A stretch of 64,000 nt of DNA from an uncultured Lachnospiraceae bacterium. GTDB taxonomy: Bacteria > Bacillota > Clostridia > Lachnospirales > Lachnospiraceae. Positions within the stretch are counted from its first letter, which is position 1, and each line of letters opens with the position of its first letter. Shown piece by piece: positions 52,806 through 64,000 of this stretch. The stretch spans positions 1-64,000 of the forward strand of contig CANQSB010000016.1 in the NCBI GenBank assembly GCA_947626435.1, written 5' to 3'. Position numbers and translations under genes: made by a program. Under the pieces are notes generated by a model. It saw only the letters and a list, made by a program, of their open reading frames with translations, had not been told where the DNA came from and did no database searches.

Positions 52806-54155
52806 TTATGTATATAGATTGAACAACATGCCGGTGTATATGCTCGTCATGTACGGATTGATATAGCTTGTTGACGGATTGGAATATGCGCATATGCGTC
52901 TGTCCACGTACTCCATAGGATCAAGCGAGATGGAATTGAGCTTCCTCAAAACATGGTTGCCAAAGCTTCTCAGCATACCCGGGTCAGCCATATTTTCGAC
53001 CTTTGAATAGCCGAGCGTAGCGTCATCATTTATCGAGATGCCGTACTGCTCCAGGTCATTTCGGTGGGCTTTGAGAAACTTACTCATATCATTTGTGAGA
53101 AGTCGCGTCAGTGGAGCAAAATTTCCGGCATTACTGCTGTCGCCGTCGTCTTCATCACCAAGCTCGGGAGCGGCATCCTTCAAAAAGTTGTTGTAGCCGT
53201 CGACAAAGGTTTCTATATTGTACGAAAGCGACTCCGCATCGGGGTATAAGCCGATTTTTGCCTTATTGACCGTCTCGGCATTTTCGGGATGGAGCGTTAT
53301 GTGGTACGCGCCGTACACATCAAACATATTTGAGTACGACGAGCCGGGTGAACCGTTTACCGTGTATACGGCATTAGTCGCACCCTTTATCGAATTATTT
53401 AGCCCGAGATAATCGACTACGCCCTTGCGGTAGCTGGTATTCTCCTCCGTTATCGTGAAATGATTTTTGGTGTTGAACGGCATACCTATGGAGTCCGAGG
53501 TTATCTCAAGCGCCGTCTGCCCATCCTTTTCGAGAACCTTTGCGCTGACGCCGAGATCCGAGTTGTTTATAAGGCGGGCAAGCTTATTCTGCAAAGAACT
53601 GTGCGTTTCGCCGCGTCCCACGACAAATTGGAGCTCGTAGTGAAGCCTGTTTGTAAGTATATCAAACGAATAGCTGTCAGGCTCAAGCCCGACGGGCGCA
53701 TCGGCATCGAGATATTCGCCCGTATTTATCTGTGGCGAAGCGAAGCTTTCTATTTTTAAATCAAAGGAACTCGGCGCATCCTCGACAGAATCCTCAGAAA
53801 CATAATCGACGCTGGCAAGCGCCTCATTGTCGCTGTAGGCGGTCTTGATGGAGAAAAGCTCGCCGTTTTCCTCACTGAGCGAATTGATAGTCTGCTTAAA
53901 GTCCTGCGCGCTTTCCTTTAAATGTACGGCATAGGCGATTGACTTGGGGGCAGGCTCGTTCATGTAGAGCGGGGCAAAACGATTTTTCCACTGAATCGCG
54001 CTGTAAACGCTTTTAAGCTCATCTTGGTCGTGAATGACAGTGCGTGTGACGCGCCGATTGCCTTTTGTCTGATTGTTGTTATTATTTTTATTCCTGTGCC
54101 TGTAAGTAGTCAGATAGTGGTCGTATATCTGTAACGTAGCCATTGAAACAGCCAT
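52806..54155 (-). CDS. FliD-like (hook-associated protein 2-related) protein
   Basis: The 449-residue, minus-strand protein lacks a canonical FliD N-terminus. It has FliD-like features: YSFDILTNRLHYELQFVVGRG in the middle and NIETFVDGYNNFLKDAAPEL near residue 310, which matches the FliD_C helix. An asparagine-rich run (NKNNNNNQ) near residue 25 and a basic stretch precede. GGGAGGGG is just before its ATG. I think it is a paralogous flagellar or surface protein that diverged from the cap protein; its role is unknown. It is divergent from the rpmG operon. Confidence 0.6.
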   Translation of the reverse strand: MAVSMATLQIYDHYLTTYRHRNKNNNNNQTKGNRRVTRTVIHDQDELKSVYSAIQWKNRFAPLYMNEPAPKSIAYAVHLKESAQDFKQTINSLSEENGELFSIKTAYSDNEALASVDYVSEDSVEDAPSSFDLKIESFASPQINTGEYLDADAPVGLEPDSYSFDILTNRLHYELQFVVGRGETHSSLQNKLARLINNSDLGVSAKVLEKDGQTALEITSDSIGMPFNTKNHFTITEENTSYRKGVVDYLGLNNSIKGATNAVYTVNGSPGSSYSNMFDVYGAYHITLHPENAETVNKAKIGLYPDAESLSYNIETFVDGYNNFLKDAAPELGDEDDGDSSNAGNFAPLTRLLTNDMSKFLKAHRNDLEQYGISINDDATLGYSKVENMADPGMLRSFGNHVLRKLNSISLDPMEYVDRRICAYSNPSTSYINPYMTSIYTGMLFNLYT

Positions 54156-54184
54156 ATTAGCCCCTCCCTTCTATTAATAATAGG

Positions 54185-54254
54185 CATTTGCGAAACTCCG
54201 AAACTCCAAAACCCCATTTGACTAAATTCGAACGGTCTGGAACACATTTCGTAA
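54185..54254. repeat. Dispersed palindromic repeat, copy 2
   Basis: The right arm (54220-54254), read on the minus strand, is identical at 30 of 35 positions to the left arm of the greA-lysS palindrome, including GAAATGTGTTC and GAATTTAGTC. All differences are transitions. A shorter left arm (CATTTGCGAAACTCC, 54185-54199) makes it a partial palindrome. It lies between the FliD-like gene and the rpmG promoter. Confidence 0.75.
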
Positions 54255-54369
54255 CTACCTAATTATATATCATAAAAATCTAAAACAATTATTAATTTAA
54301 AATTACCACTATTGAGCGACAAAATCAAGTGGTTTTGCAAAAAATATAGGCTGTTGCTGAAAAAAATAA

Positions 54370-54398
54370 TTGACGCATGGCGTATCTTGTGCTATAGT
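54370..54398 (+). promoter_or_regulatory. Promoter of the rpmG-secE-nusG operon
   Basis: TTGACG at 54370-54375 and TATAGT at 54393-54398 are 17 bases apart, about 85 bases before rpmG. The 327-base gap also contains the dispersed repeat and no gene. Confidence 0.8.
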
Positions 54399-54482
54399 AG
54401 TAAGGCAAGATGTAAACAGGTCTTTTTTTTATGCATAAAAAGCGCAAAATGTTTTCGCGCATTATAATTAGGAGGTGGGCTT

Positions 54483-54632
54483 ATGCGTACAAAAATCACG
54501 TTGGCTTGTACGGAATGCAAGCAGCGCAATTACAATACTACAAAGGAAAAGAAAAATCATCCTGAAAGAATGGAGATAAAGAAGTATTGCAGATTTTGCA
54601 GGACACACACATTGCACAAGGAAACAAAGTAA
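54483..54632 (+). CDS. rpmG: Ribosomal protein L33
   Basis: The 49-residue protein begins [20 protein letters not shown] and ends [14 protein letters not shown]. It has two CxxC pairs (CTEC, CRFC), the zinc-binding form of L33. AGGAGGTG lies upstream. It is followed directly by secE, the order usual for Clostridia. Confidence 0.96.
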   Translation: MRTKITLACTECKQRNYNTTKEKKNHPERMEIKKYCRFCRTHTLHKETK

Positions 54633-54656
54633 TTGTCATAGGCTGGAGGGATAGCT

Positions 54657-54863
54657 ATGGGAGAAACATCAAAAAAAGATGCTCATAAGCCAAGTTTTTT
54701 TAAAACGGTAAAAGCAGAGTTTGGCAAGATTACGTGGCCTGATATGCAGGGGACCTATAGGCAGTCAATAGCAGTGCTTTGCATCTCGATAGTGTTGGGA
54801 CTTATCATTACCTTTATGGATACTCTTATCCAGTTTGGCGTCAATTTTATAACAAGCCTTTAA
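54657..54863 (+). CDS. secE: Preprotein translocase subunit SecE
   Basis: The 68-residue protein has the SecE pattern: an amphipathic helix FFKTVKAEFGKITWPD followed by one membrane helix (SIAVLCISIVLGLIITFMDTLI). It joins SecY and SecG in the export channel. Its position between rpmG and nusG is conserved in bacteria. Confidence 0.95.
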   Translation: MGETSKKDAHKPSFFKTVKAEFGKITWPDMQGTYRQSIAVLCISIVLGLIITFMDTLIQFGVNFITSL

Positions 54864-54911
54864 TTATGGAAGTTTAGAGTATTTTTGAATGGAAAGGGTA
54901 AGGATATCGGT

Positions 54912-55625
54912 ATGAGTGCAAATAACGAAGGCAAAGCAGACGTTAAAATCAAAAAGCATCTTAGTCCGGAACGGATTAAGCTGATGAAGCAGAATGATAT
55001 TGAAAAGCCCAAGGTAACGGAGGAAGAGCGCCTTATTGCGGAGGAGCAGCCTGCTCCTGATGACGATGCGCCGCGCAGCAGAGTGGCGCTTAGCGACAAC
55101 AAGAGCGGCATGGGCATGGGCTGGTATGTTGTTCACACCTATTCCGGCTATGAAAATCAGGTAATGGCCAATATCAAGAAAGCTATCGAAAACAGGCATC
55201 TTGAAAATGAAATTCTTGAGGTTAGAGTTCCGCTTCAGGATGTTACTGAAATAAAAAACGGAGTAGAGAAAAGCACGTCGAGAAAGATGTTTCCGGGCTA
55301 TGTGCTTCTTCATATGGACGCGGACAACAATGATGCATGGTATGTCGTAAGGAATACCAGAGGCGTTACGGGTTTTGTTGGTCCGGGAAGCAAGCCGGTG
55401 CCGTTGACTGAAGAAGAATTTAGGGCGCTTGAAATGGGAGAGGAGATAAACGTAAACTTTGCCGAGGGCGACGTTATACGAGTTGCTTCCGGCGGTGCAT
55501 GGGCAGGTACTGTCGGCACGATTCAAAAGGTTGACGCAAATCACCAGATGGTGACTATAAATGTAGAGATGTTTGGACGCGAGACGCCTGTCGAGATTAG
55601 CTTCTCTGATATCGAAAAGATATAA
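54912..55625 (+). CDS. nusG: Transcription termination/antitermination protein NusG with N-terminal extension
   Basis: The 237-residue protein has the NusG NGN domain (GWYVVHTYSGYENQVMANI near residue 68, FPGYVLLHMDAD near 123) and the C-terminal KOW domain (NFAEGDVIRVASGGAWAGTVG). About 65 residues precede the NGN domain, basic then acidic (KIKKHLSPERIKLMKQND, EEQPAPDDDAPR); usual NusG lengths are near 175. Starting at ATG 54912 follows AAGG/GGAT elements, while an ATG at 54885 lacks any. It links RNA polymerase to the ribosome or Rho. The extension could bind an extra partner. Confidence 0.93.
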   Translation: MSANNEGKADVKIKKHLSPERIKLMKQNDIEKPKVTEEERLIAEEQPAPDDDAPRSRVALSDNKSGMGMGWYVVHTYSGYENQVMANIKKAIENRHLENEILEVRVPLQDVTEIKNGVEKSTSRKMFPGYVLLHMDADNNDAWYVVRNTRGVTGFVGPGSKPVPLTEEEFRALEMGEEINVNFAEGDVIRVASGGAWAGTVGTIQKVDANHQMVTINVEMFGRETPVEISFSDIEKI

Positions 55626-55630
55626 AACCG

Positions 55631-55659
55631 TTGACAAGCAGCGTCGGTTGGTATAAAAT
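55631..55659 (+). promoter_or_regulatory. Promoter and structured leader of rplK-rplA
   Basis: TTGACA at 55631-55636 and TAAAAT at 55654-55659 are 17 bases apart, right after nusG. The leader then forms a GC-rich hairpin (GGCTGCGCC, 55668-55676, with GGCGCAGTC, 55679-55687) and a second small one around GAGGGTATATCCGCCC. This could be the site where L1 controls its own operon, but I cannot confirm it. Confidence 0.7.
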
Positions 55660-55778
55660 GTTTAACAGGCTGCGCCAAGGCGCAGTCATAAGTTAATAGT
55701 GGGAGGGTATATCCGCCCTGACGACCACAAAACGGCCGCGATAACAAACGGCTGAGAATAAAATAGGAGGTGCCAAAA

Positions 55779-56204
55779 ATGGCAAAGAAAGTAGAAGGCT
55801 ATATCAAATTACAGATTCCCGCCGGTAAAGCAACACCGGCACCGCCAGTAGGTCCTGCACTTGGACAGCATGGCGTAAATATCGTTGAATTTACAAAGCA
55901 GTTCAACGCAAAGACAGCAGATCAGGATGGTATGATTATCCCTGTTGTCATTACAGTTTATGCGGACAGAAGCTTTAGCTTCATCACAAAGACTCCGCCT
56001 GCCGCAGTTTTGTTAAAGAAAGCATGCAACATTAAGACGGCTTCAGCGACACCCAATAAGACAAAGGTTGCCACAATTTCAAAGGCAAAGATTCAGGAAA
56101 TCGCAGAGCTGAAGATGCCTGACTTAAATGCGGCAAGCCTTGAGGCTGCCATGAGCATGATAGCGGGTACGGCAAGAAGCATGGGCATCACAGTACAGGA
56201 TTAA
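55779..56204 (+). CDS. rplK: Ribosomal protein L11
   Basis: The 141-residue protein has the conserved [17 protein letters not shown] near residue 22, [18 protein letters not shown] near 66 and a C-terminal RNA-binding domain ending [14 protein letters not shown]. It binds the GTPase-associated centre of 23S rRNA. AGGAGGTG is correctly spaced from ATG 55779. Length is the canonical 141. Confidence 0.97.
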   Translation: MAKKVEGYIKLQIPAGKATPAPPVGPALGQHGVNIVEFTKQFNAKTADQDGMIIPVVITVYADRSFSFITKTPPAAVLLKKACNIKTASATPNKTKVATISKAKIQEIAELKMPDLNAASLEAAMSMIAGTARSMGITVQD

Positions 56205-56220
56205 GCGGAGGTAAGAGATA

Positions 56221-56910
56221 ATGAAACATGGAAAGAAATATAACGAGGCCGCGAAATTAATTGACCGTTCGACATTTTACGAGATTGATGAAGCGGTAGC
56301 TTTAGCTAAGAAGTCAGCAGGCGCGAAGTTCGATGAGACGCTTGAAGTGCATATCAGGACAGGCTGCGACGGACGTCATGCGGAGCAGCAGATTAGAGGC
56401 GCCGTAGTGCTTCCAAACGGTACAGGTAAGACTGTCAGGGTTTTGGTTTTCGCTAAGGGCGACAAGGTAGCTGAGGCGGAGGCTGCGGGCGCTGATTACG
56501 TAGGTGGCGAGGAGCTTATCCCCAAAATTCAAAACGACGGCTGGCTTGATTTCGATGTTGTCGTAGCGACACCCGATATGATGGGCGTTGTAGGTCGTCT
56601 TGGTAAGGTTTTGGGACCTAAGGGCTTGATGCCCAATCCCAAGGCGGGTACTGTCACGATGGATGTCACAAAGGCTATTCAGGATATTAAGGCTGGTAAG
56701 ATTGAGTACAGACTTGACAAGACGAATATCATTCATTGCCCTATCGGTAAGGCTTCATTCACAGAGGAGCAGATTAAGGACAATTTGCAGACGCTGCTTG
56801 ACGCTATAGTAAAGGCAAGACCTTCTTCACTCAAAGGTCAGTATTTGAAGAGCATTACGCTTGCTTCCACCATGGGACCCGGCGTAAAGGTGAGCGTTGC
56901 CAAGTTTTAA
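56221..56910 (+). CDS. rplA: Ribosomal protein L1
   Basis: The 229-residue protein carries the L1 signatures [20 protein letters not shown] near residue 60 and [18 protein letters not shown] near 125. It binds the L1 stalk of 23S rRNA and usually represses translation of its own operon. It starts 16 bases after rplK and is ended by a strong terminator, so the capA-like gene behind it is a separate unit. Confidence 0.97.
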   Translation: MKHGKKYNEAAKLIDRSTFYEIDEAVALAKKSAGAKFDETLEVHIRTGCDGRHAEQQIRGAVVLPNGTGKTVRVLVFAKGDKVAEAEAAGADYVGGEELIPKIQNDGWLDFDVVVATPDMMGVVGRLGKVLGPKGLMPNPKAGTVTMDVTKAIQDIKAGKIEYRLDKTNIIHCPIGKASFTEEQIKDNLQTLLDAIVKARPSSLKGQYLKSITLASTMGPGVKVSVAKF

Positions 56911-56922
56911 TTAAGTATGTAT

Positions 56923-56957
56923 AAGACCTCGTTTTGCAAAAAAACGGGGTCTTTTTT
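56923..56957 (+). terminator. Intrinsic terminator after rplA
   Basis: AGACCTCGTTTT at 56923-56934 pairs with AAAACGGGGTCT at 56941-56952 and a T run follows. Confidence 0.88.
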
Positions 56958-56971
56958 GTCGGAGGGATACG

Positions 56972-58273
56972 ATGGGAAATAGGCGAGGCAGGACCAAAAA
57001 GCATTTAACGCTTTTTTTCGGCGTGCTTACACTTATATTGTTTTTGGGGATTGGCAGCATGCTCGTATATTCGAGCTATCTAAGGAGCAAATCTTCAGAG
57101 GGCAGGGTTATTGCAGAGAATGGCGCTGTTTCAGAAAAAGGCGGTTCCATGACGACGGAGCAGGCATTGGAAACGGTCACATGGGTGCAGCCGGAGGTTG
57201 AGGAAACCAAGCCTGATGAACCGCAGGAGGAGCAGGATATAGATGAACGGCTGTATGAGGAGGCTTTGGGGCTTGGGCAGAAGGTAAAGGTGGTGGAGTG
57301 TGCAAGTGATGAGAGGATAATTTTCAGGTTTGCGGGTGACATACTTTTGGACGACGGATATGCGATGATGAGCAATTTCAGAACCAGAGGCAGCAGCTTT
57401 GAAGATACGTTTTCCGCATCGCTCCTTGAAAAAATGAGAAACGCGGACGTATTTATGCTGAACAATGAGTTTACTTTTACCTCAAATGGCTCACCGCTGC
57501 CTGATAAGCAGTATACCTTTAGGGCTAAGCCGGAAAATGTTTCATTTTTTCAGGAGCTTGGCGTGGACGTGGTATCTCTTGCAAACAACCATGCCTTTGA
57601 CTTTGGCGAAATTTCCATAATTGATACCATGGAAACTCTCAAAAATGCCGGAATCGAATATGTGGGCGCGGGCGCAAATATTGATGAGGCGATGCAGCCT
57701 TTATATATAATTGCAAATGGCGTAAAGATTGCGATTGTGAGCGCTACGCAGATAGAGCGTAACGGCTCGCCTGATACAAAGGAGGCGACGCAGACGAGCG
57801 CGGGCGTATTGCGCTGTATGGATACTTCGAAGCTTCTTGAGGTGATAGCGCAGGCTGAGGCGAACAGCGATTTTACTATTTTATATATACATTGGGGCAC
57901 AGAGAGTCAGGCGGAGACGGACTGGCTTCAGGATGAGCAGGCTCCGATATACGCGCAGGCAGGAGTAGACCTCATTATCGGCGATCATGCCCATTGCCTG
58001 CAGAAGCTCGATGCAGTCGAGGGTGTACCTGTGATATACAGCCTGGGCAATTATTGGTTTAATTCTAGGACGATGGACACCTGCCTTATCGAGGTATCTA
58101 TCAAGGATAAGGCGATAGAGTATTTCAAATTTATTCCCTGCCTCCAATCAGATTGCAGAACCATAGAGCTTGAGGGAGCGGAAAAGGACAGGCTTTTGGA
58201 ATATATGCGCGGAATTTCCCCCAATGTCACGATTGACGCGGAGGGATATGTGGATTTCGGGACGCGGAATTAA
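56972..58273 (+). CDS. CapA-family metallophosphatase-like protein inside the ribosomal cluster
   Basis: The 433-residue protein begins with a basic N-terminus and one membrane anchor (LTLFFGVLTLILFLGIGSM). A Glu/Pro-rich linker and a PGA_cap (poly-gamma-glutamate synthesis) domain follow. The domain shows FRFAGDILLDDG near residue 115, VSLANNHAFDFG near 200, YIHWGTES near 305, and GDHAHCLQKLD and YSLGNYWFN near 335-360, the metal-binding sites of the family. It is probably surface-exposed. Its position between rplA and rplJ interrupts a conserved ribosomal gene order and has its own ribosome-binding site after the terminator. Confidence 0.88.
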   Translation: MGNRRGRTKKHLTLFFGVLTLILFLGIGSMLVYSSYLRSKSSEGRVIAENGAVSEKGGSMTTEQALETVTWVQPEVEETKPDEPQEEQDIDERLYEEALGLGQKVKVVECASDERIIFRFAGDILLDDGYAMMSNFRTRGSSFEDTFSASLLEKMRNADVFMLNNEFTFTSNGSPLPDKQYTFRAKPENVSFFQELGVDVVSLANNHAFDFGEISIIDTMETLKNAGIEYVGAGANIDEAMQPLYIIANGVKIAIVSATQIERNGSPDTKEATQTSAGVLRCMDTSKLLEVIAQAEANSDFTILYIHWGTESQAETDWLQDEQAPIYAQAGVDLIIGDHAHCLQKLDAVEGVPVIYSLGNYWFNSRTMDTCLIEVSIKDKAIEYFKFIPCLQSDCRTIELEGAEKDRLLEYMRGISPNVTIDAEGYVDFGTRN

Positions 58274-58302
58274 TGAAAATGCTTAAAATTTTATTTGACA
58301 TG

Positions 58303-58331
58303 TTGACAAGCGCGGATACTTGTGATACTAT
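58303..58331 (+). promoter_or_regulatory. Promoter of the rplJ-rplL operon
   Basis: TTGACA at 58303-58308 is followed 17 bases later by TACTAT (58326-58331), a weak -10. It precedes the L10 leader. Confidence 0.55.
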
Positions 58332-58338
58332 ACAAAAG

Positions 58339-58460
58339 GTTGAGAAACCATGCCGAAGACAGTAGGTGCTGTTTATTGCAGCGTAAGTATTACGCCTACC
58401 GAGGGGAAGAGTTTTTATGATGCTTATTGCCTCTTTGTCTTTCGCGACAGAGAGGTTTTT
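58339..58460 (+). ncRNA. Ribosomal L10 leader with attenuator terminator
   Basis: The leader contains AACCATGCCGAAGACAGTAG and GTGCTG, then CGTAAG and GCCTACCGAGG, the conserved sequence of the L10(L12)4-binding leader of Firmicutes rplJ mRNA. It ends with a Rho-independent terminator: CCTCTTTGTC at 58430-58439 pairs with GACAGAGAGG at 58446-58455, followed by TTTTTT. Excess L10 binding the leader should favour termination and shut the operon. Confidence 0.85.
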
Positions 58461-58529
58461 TATATCAAAAGCTCCTTTTCGGCAGGATGAGGGTTTCCGA
58501 ATCCATAAAATCTATAAGGAGGTAAAGAG

Positions 58530-59105
58530 ATGGCAAAGATTGAATTAAAACAGCCTATAGTTGATGAGATTTCGGCTGCTATCAAGGATGCCGCTACAGT
58601 TGTGATTATTGATTACCGTGGCATTACGGTAGCACAGGACACACAGCTTCGCAAGCAGCTTCGTGAAGCAGGCGTTTTCTACAAGGTTTACAAAAACACA
58701 ATGATGACTCGCGCTTTCAAGGGCACAGAGTTTGAAGGTCTTACAGAGAGCCTTGAGGGTACGAACGCAATCGCCGTAAGCAAAACTGATGCTACGGCGC
58801 CGGCGAGAATTATCAGCAAGTTCGCAAAGGACTGTCCTGCACTTGAGTTAAAGGCAGGCGTTGTGGAAGGCGTATTGTATGACGCTAAGGGAATGGCGTC
58901 TATCGCAAGCATTCCTTCAAGAGAAGAGCTTCTTTCAAAGTTCCTCGGCAGCATACAGTCGCCTATTACGAATATCGCCCGTGTGCTTAATCAGATTGCG
59001 GAAAAGGGTGGCGCGTCAGCTTGTGAGGGCGCTGCGGCGGCTAAGGAAGAAGCTGCTCCGGCAGAGAGCGCTGAACCCGCAGAGACGGCTGCCACTACAG
59101 AGTAG
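58530..59105 (+). CDS. rplJ: Ribosomal protein L10
   Basis: The 191-residue protein has the L10 core: KQPIVDEISAAIKDA, IDYRGITVAQDTQLRKQL near residue 28 and VYKNTMMTRAF near 55. The last 30 residues are a low-complexity Ala/Glu tail (ACEGAAAAKEEAAPAESAEP) beyond the usual 165-175. AGGAGG precedes the ATG. It is the base of the L7/L12 stalk. Confidence 0.96.
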   Translation: MAKIELKQPIVDEISAAIKDAATVVIIDYRGITVAQDTQLRKQLREAGVFYKVYKNTMMTRAFKGTEFEGLTESLEGTNAIAVSKTDATAPARIISKFAKDCPALELKAGVVEGVLYDAKGMASIASIPSREELLSKFLGSIQSPITNIARVLNQIAEKGGASACEGAAAAKEEAAPAESAEPAETAATTE

Positions 59106-59164
59106 TTGTAAAATTACAATTTAAAACAATGTTTCAAAATAATGATTAATGGAGGTAAACAAAA

Positions 59165-59539
59165 ATGGCAAAGTTGACAACAGCGGAATTTATCGAAGCT
59201 ATCAAAGAGCTTACAGTTTTAGAGTTAAATGATTTAGTAAAGGCTTGCGAGGAGGAGTTTGGCGTATCGGCGGCAGCAGGTGTCGTAGTAGCGGCAGGCG
59301 CGTCAGCAGCTCCCGCAGAGGAGGAGAAGGACGAGTTTGATGTAGAGCTTACGGAAGTAGGTCCTAACAAGGTTAAGGTTATCAAGGTCGTACGTGAAGT
59401 GACAGGCCTTGGCTTAAAGGAAGCTAAGGATTTGGTTGACGGCGCTCCCAAGGTACTTAAAGAGGCGGCTGCCAAGGCTGAGGCAGACGACATCAAGGCT
59501 AAGCTTGAGGCAGAGGGCGCTAAGGTTACTCTTAAATAA
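59165..59539 (+). CDS. rplL: Ribosomal protein L7/L12
   Basis: The 124-residue protein has the N-terminal dimer helix ([20 protein letters not shown]), an Ala-rich hinge and the C-terminal domain [40 protein letters not shown]. It recruits translation factors. TGGAGG precedes the ATG and a strong terminator follows. Confidence 0.97.
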   Translation: MAKLTTAEFIEAIKELTVLELNDLVKACEEEFGVSAAAGVVVAAGASAAPAEEEKDEFDVELTEVGPNKVKVIKVVREVTGLGLKEAKDLVDGAPKVLKEAAAKAEADDIKAKLEAEGAKVTLK

Positions 59540-59557
59540 TTTTTTCCTAAATATAAT

Positions 59558-59593
59558 GGGCTGGGATGCTGCGTCCCGGCCCTATCTTTTTTT
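59558..59593 (+). terminator. Intrinsic terminator between rplL and rpoB
   Basis: GGGCTGGGA at 59558-59566 pairs with TCCCGGCCC at 59574-59582 with a T run at 59586-59593. Partial read-through would couple L12 and RNA polymerase expression, as in other bacteria. Confidence 0.85.
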
Positions 59594-59615
59594 CAAAAAT
59601 TTCCCAAATTTGTTA

Positions 59616-59644
59616 TTGACTTCCCACAAAAACTGTGATAACAT
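59616..59644 (+). promoter_or_regulatory. Promoter of rpoB-rpoC
   Basis: TTGACT at 59616-59621 and TAACAT at 59639-59644 are 17 bases apart, about 90 bases before rpoB. Confidence 0.6.
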
Positions 59645-59735
59645 GTAATGTACGCTATTGTGGAGAAATGCACTCATTTTATGCCCAAAATGCGTAATAA
59701 AACAGATGTTATCATAAAGAACGGGGTGGAATGTC

Positions 59736-64000
<4,265 letters not shown>

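Noticed and set aside
54885..54911. Upstream ATG for NusG
   Set aside because: No ribosome-binding site precedes it, while ATG 54912 has one.

Overview
The window looks like chromosome of a motile, Gram-positive, low-to-moderate GC member of the Clostridia, most likely a gut Lachnospiraceae (Roseburia/Butyrivibrio-like). Reasons: the gene order flgM-flgN-flgK-flgL-fliW-csrA-flagellin-flaG-fliD-fliS; strong AGGAGG ribosome-binding sites throughout; sigma-28 promoters of the TAAA-N15-GCCGATAA type; an RpoB with a long acidic tail; and surface-phosphonate genes. No tRNA, rRNA, CRISPR array or intact insertion sequence was seen.

Layout. (1) 0.1-5.7 kb: an operon with an exported-type protein (5' end apparently broken), three ABC-2-type permeases, an ABC ATPase, a LytTR response regulator and a GHKL sensor kinase. 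A lone NTF2-like/LytTR regulator on the minus strand follows. (2) 6.8-12.3 kb: housekeeping genes birA, a small conserved gene, coaX, dusB, greA and lysS. (3) 12.4-19.8 kb: an accessory, defence-type island with an AAA ATPase/TOPRIM-like pair, a PD-(D/E)XK transposase-like protein, debris of conjugative-element and methyltransferase genes, and a GmrSD-type (DUF262/DUF1524/DUF4357) restriction protein. Two copies of a terminator-like hairpin repeat (12.39 and 17.27 kb) bracket much of it. (4) 20.0-23.5 kb: a ferredoxin-tailed aldo/keto reductase, an HPt-REC-HD-GYP protein and a glutathione-peroxidase-like protein. (5) 23.7-33.9 kb: a surface-phosphonate cluster. It holds two tandem membrane sulfatase/LtaS-like proteins, a small membrane protein, a YidC-like domain fused to a CDP-glycerol-type phosphotransferase, then 2-aminoethylphosphonate transaminase, PEP mutase with a cytidylyltransferase-like N-terminus, a nucleotidyltransferase and phosphonopyruvate decarboxylase. 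(6) 34.0-36.5 kb: an alanine/sodium symporter and a GT11 fucosyltransferase-like protein. (7) 36.5-54.2 kb: the late flagellar locus, with two tandem FlgK proteins, the FliW/CsrA/flagellin control module, two GT2-TPR glycosyltransferases, UDP-galactopyranose mutase and a divergent FliD-like protein. (8) 54.3-64.0 kb: rpmG-secE-nusG-rplK-rplA-(capA-like)-rplJ-rplL-rpoB-rpoC, running off the right edge.

How the parts fit. The strongest candidate for an under-described system is region 5. Its soluble enzymes make 2-aminoethylphosphonate from PEP and should activate it as a CMP ester. The co-linear membrane genes (the insertase-like/Glyphos-transferase fusion and two alkaline-phosphatase-superfamily membrane proteins) are the right types to move or polymerise an activated headgroup on a surface lipid or glycan. 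The accessory island adds a second candidate: an ATPase-TOPRIM pair with operator-like palindromes upstream. The flagellar region shows its own control logic in the DNA: three sigma-28 promoters, an anti-sigma gene behind one of them, and a structured flagellin leader with two likely CsrA sites.
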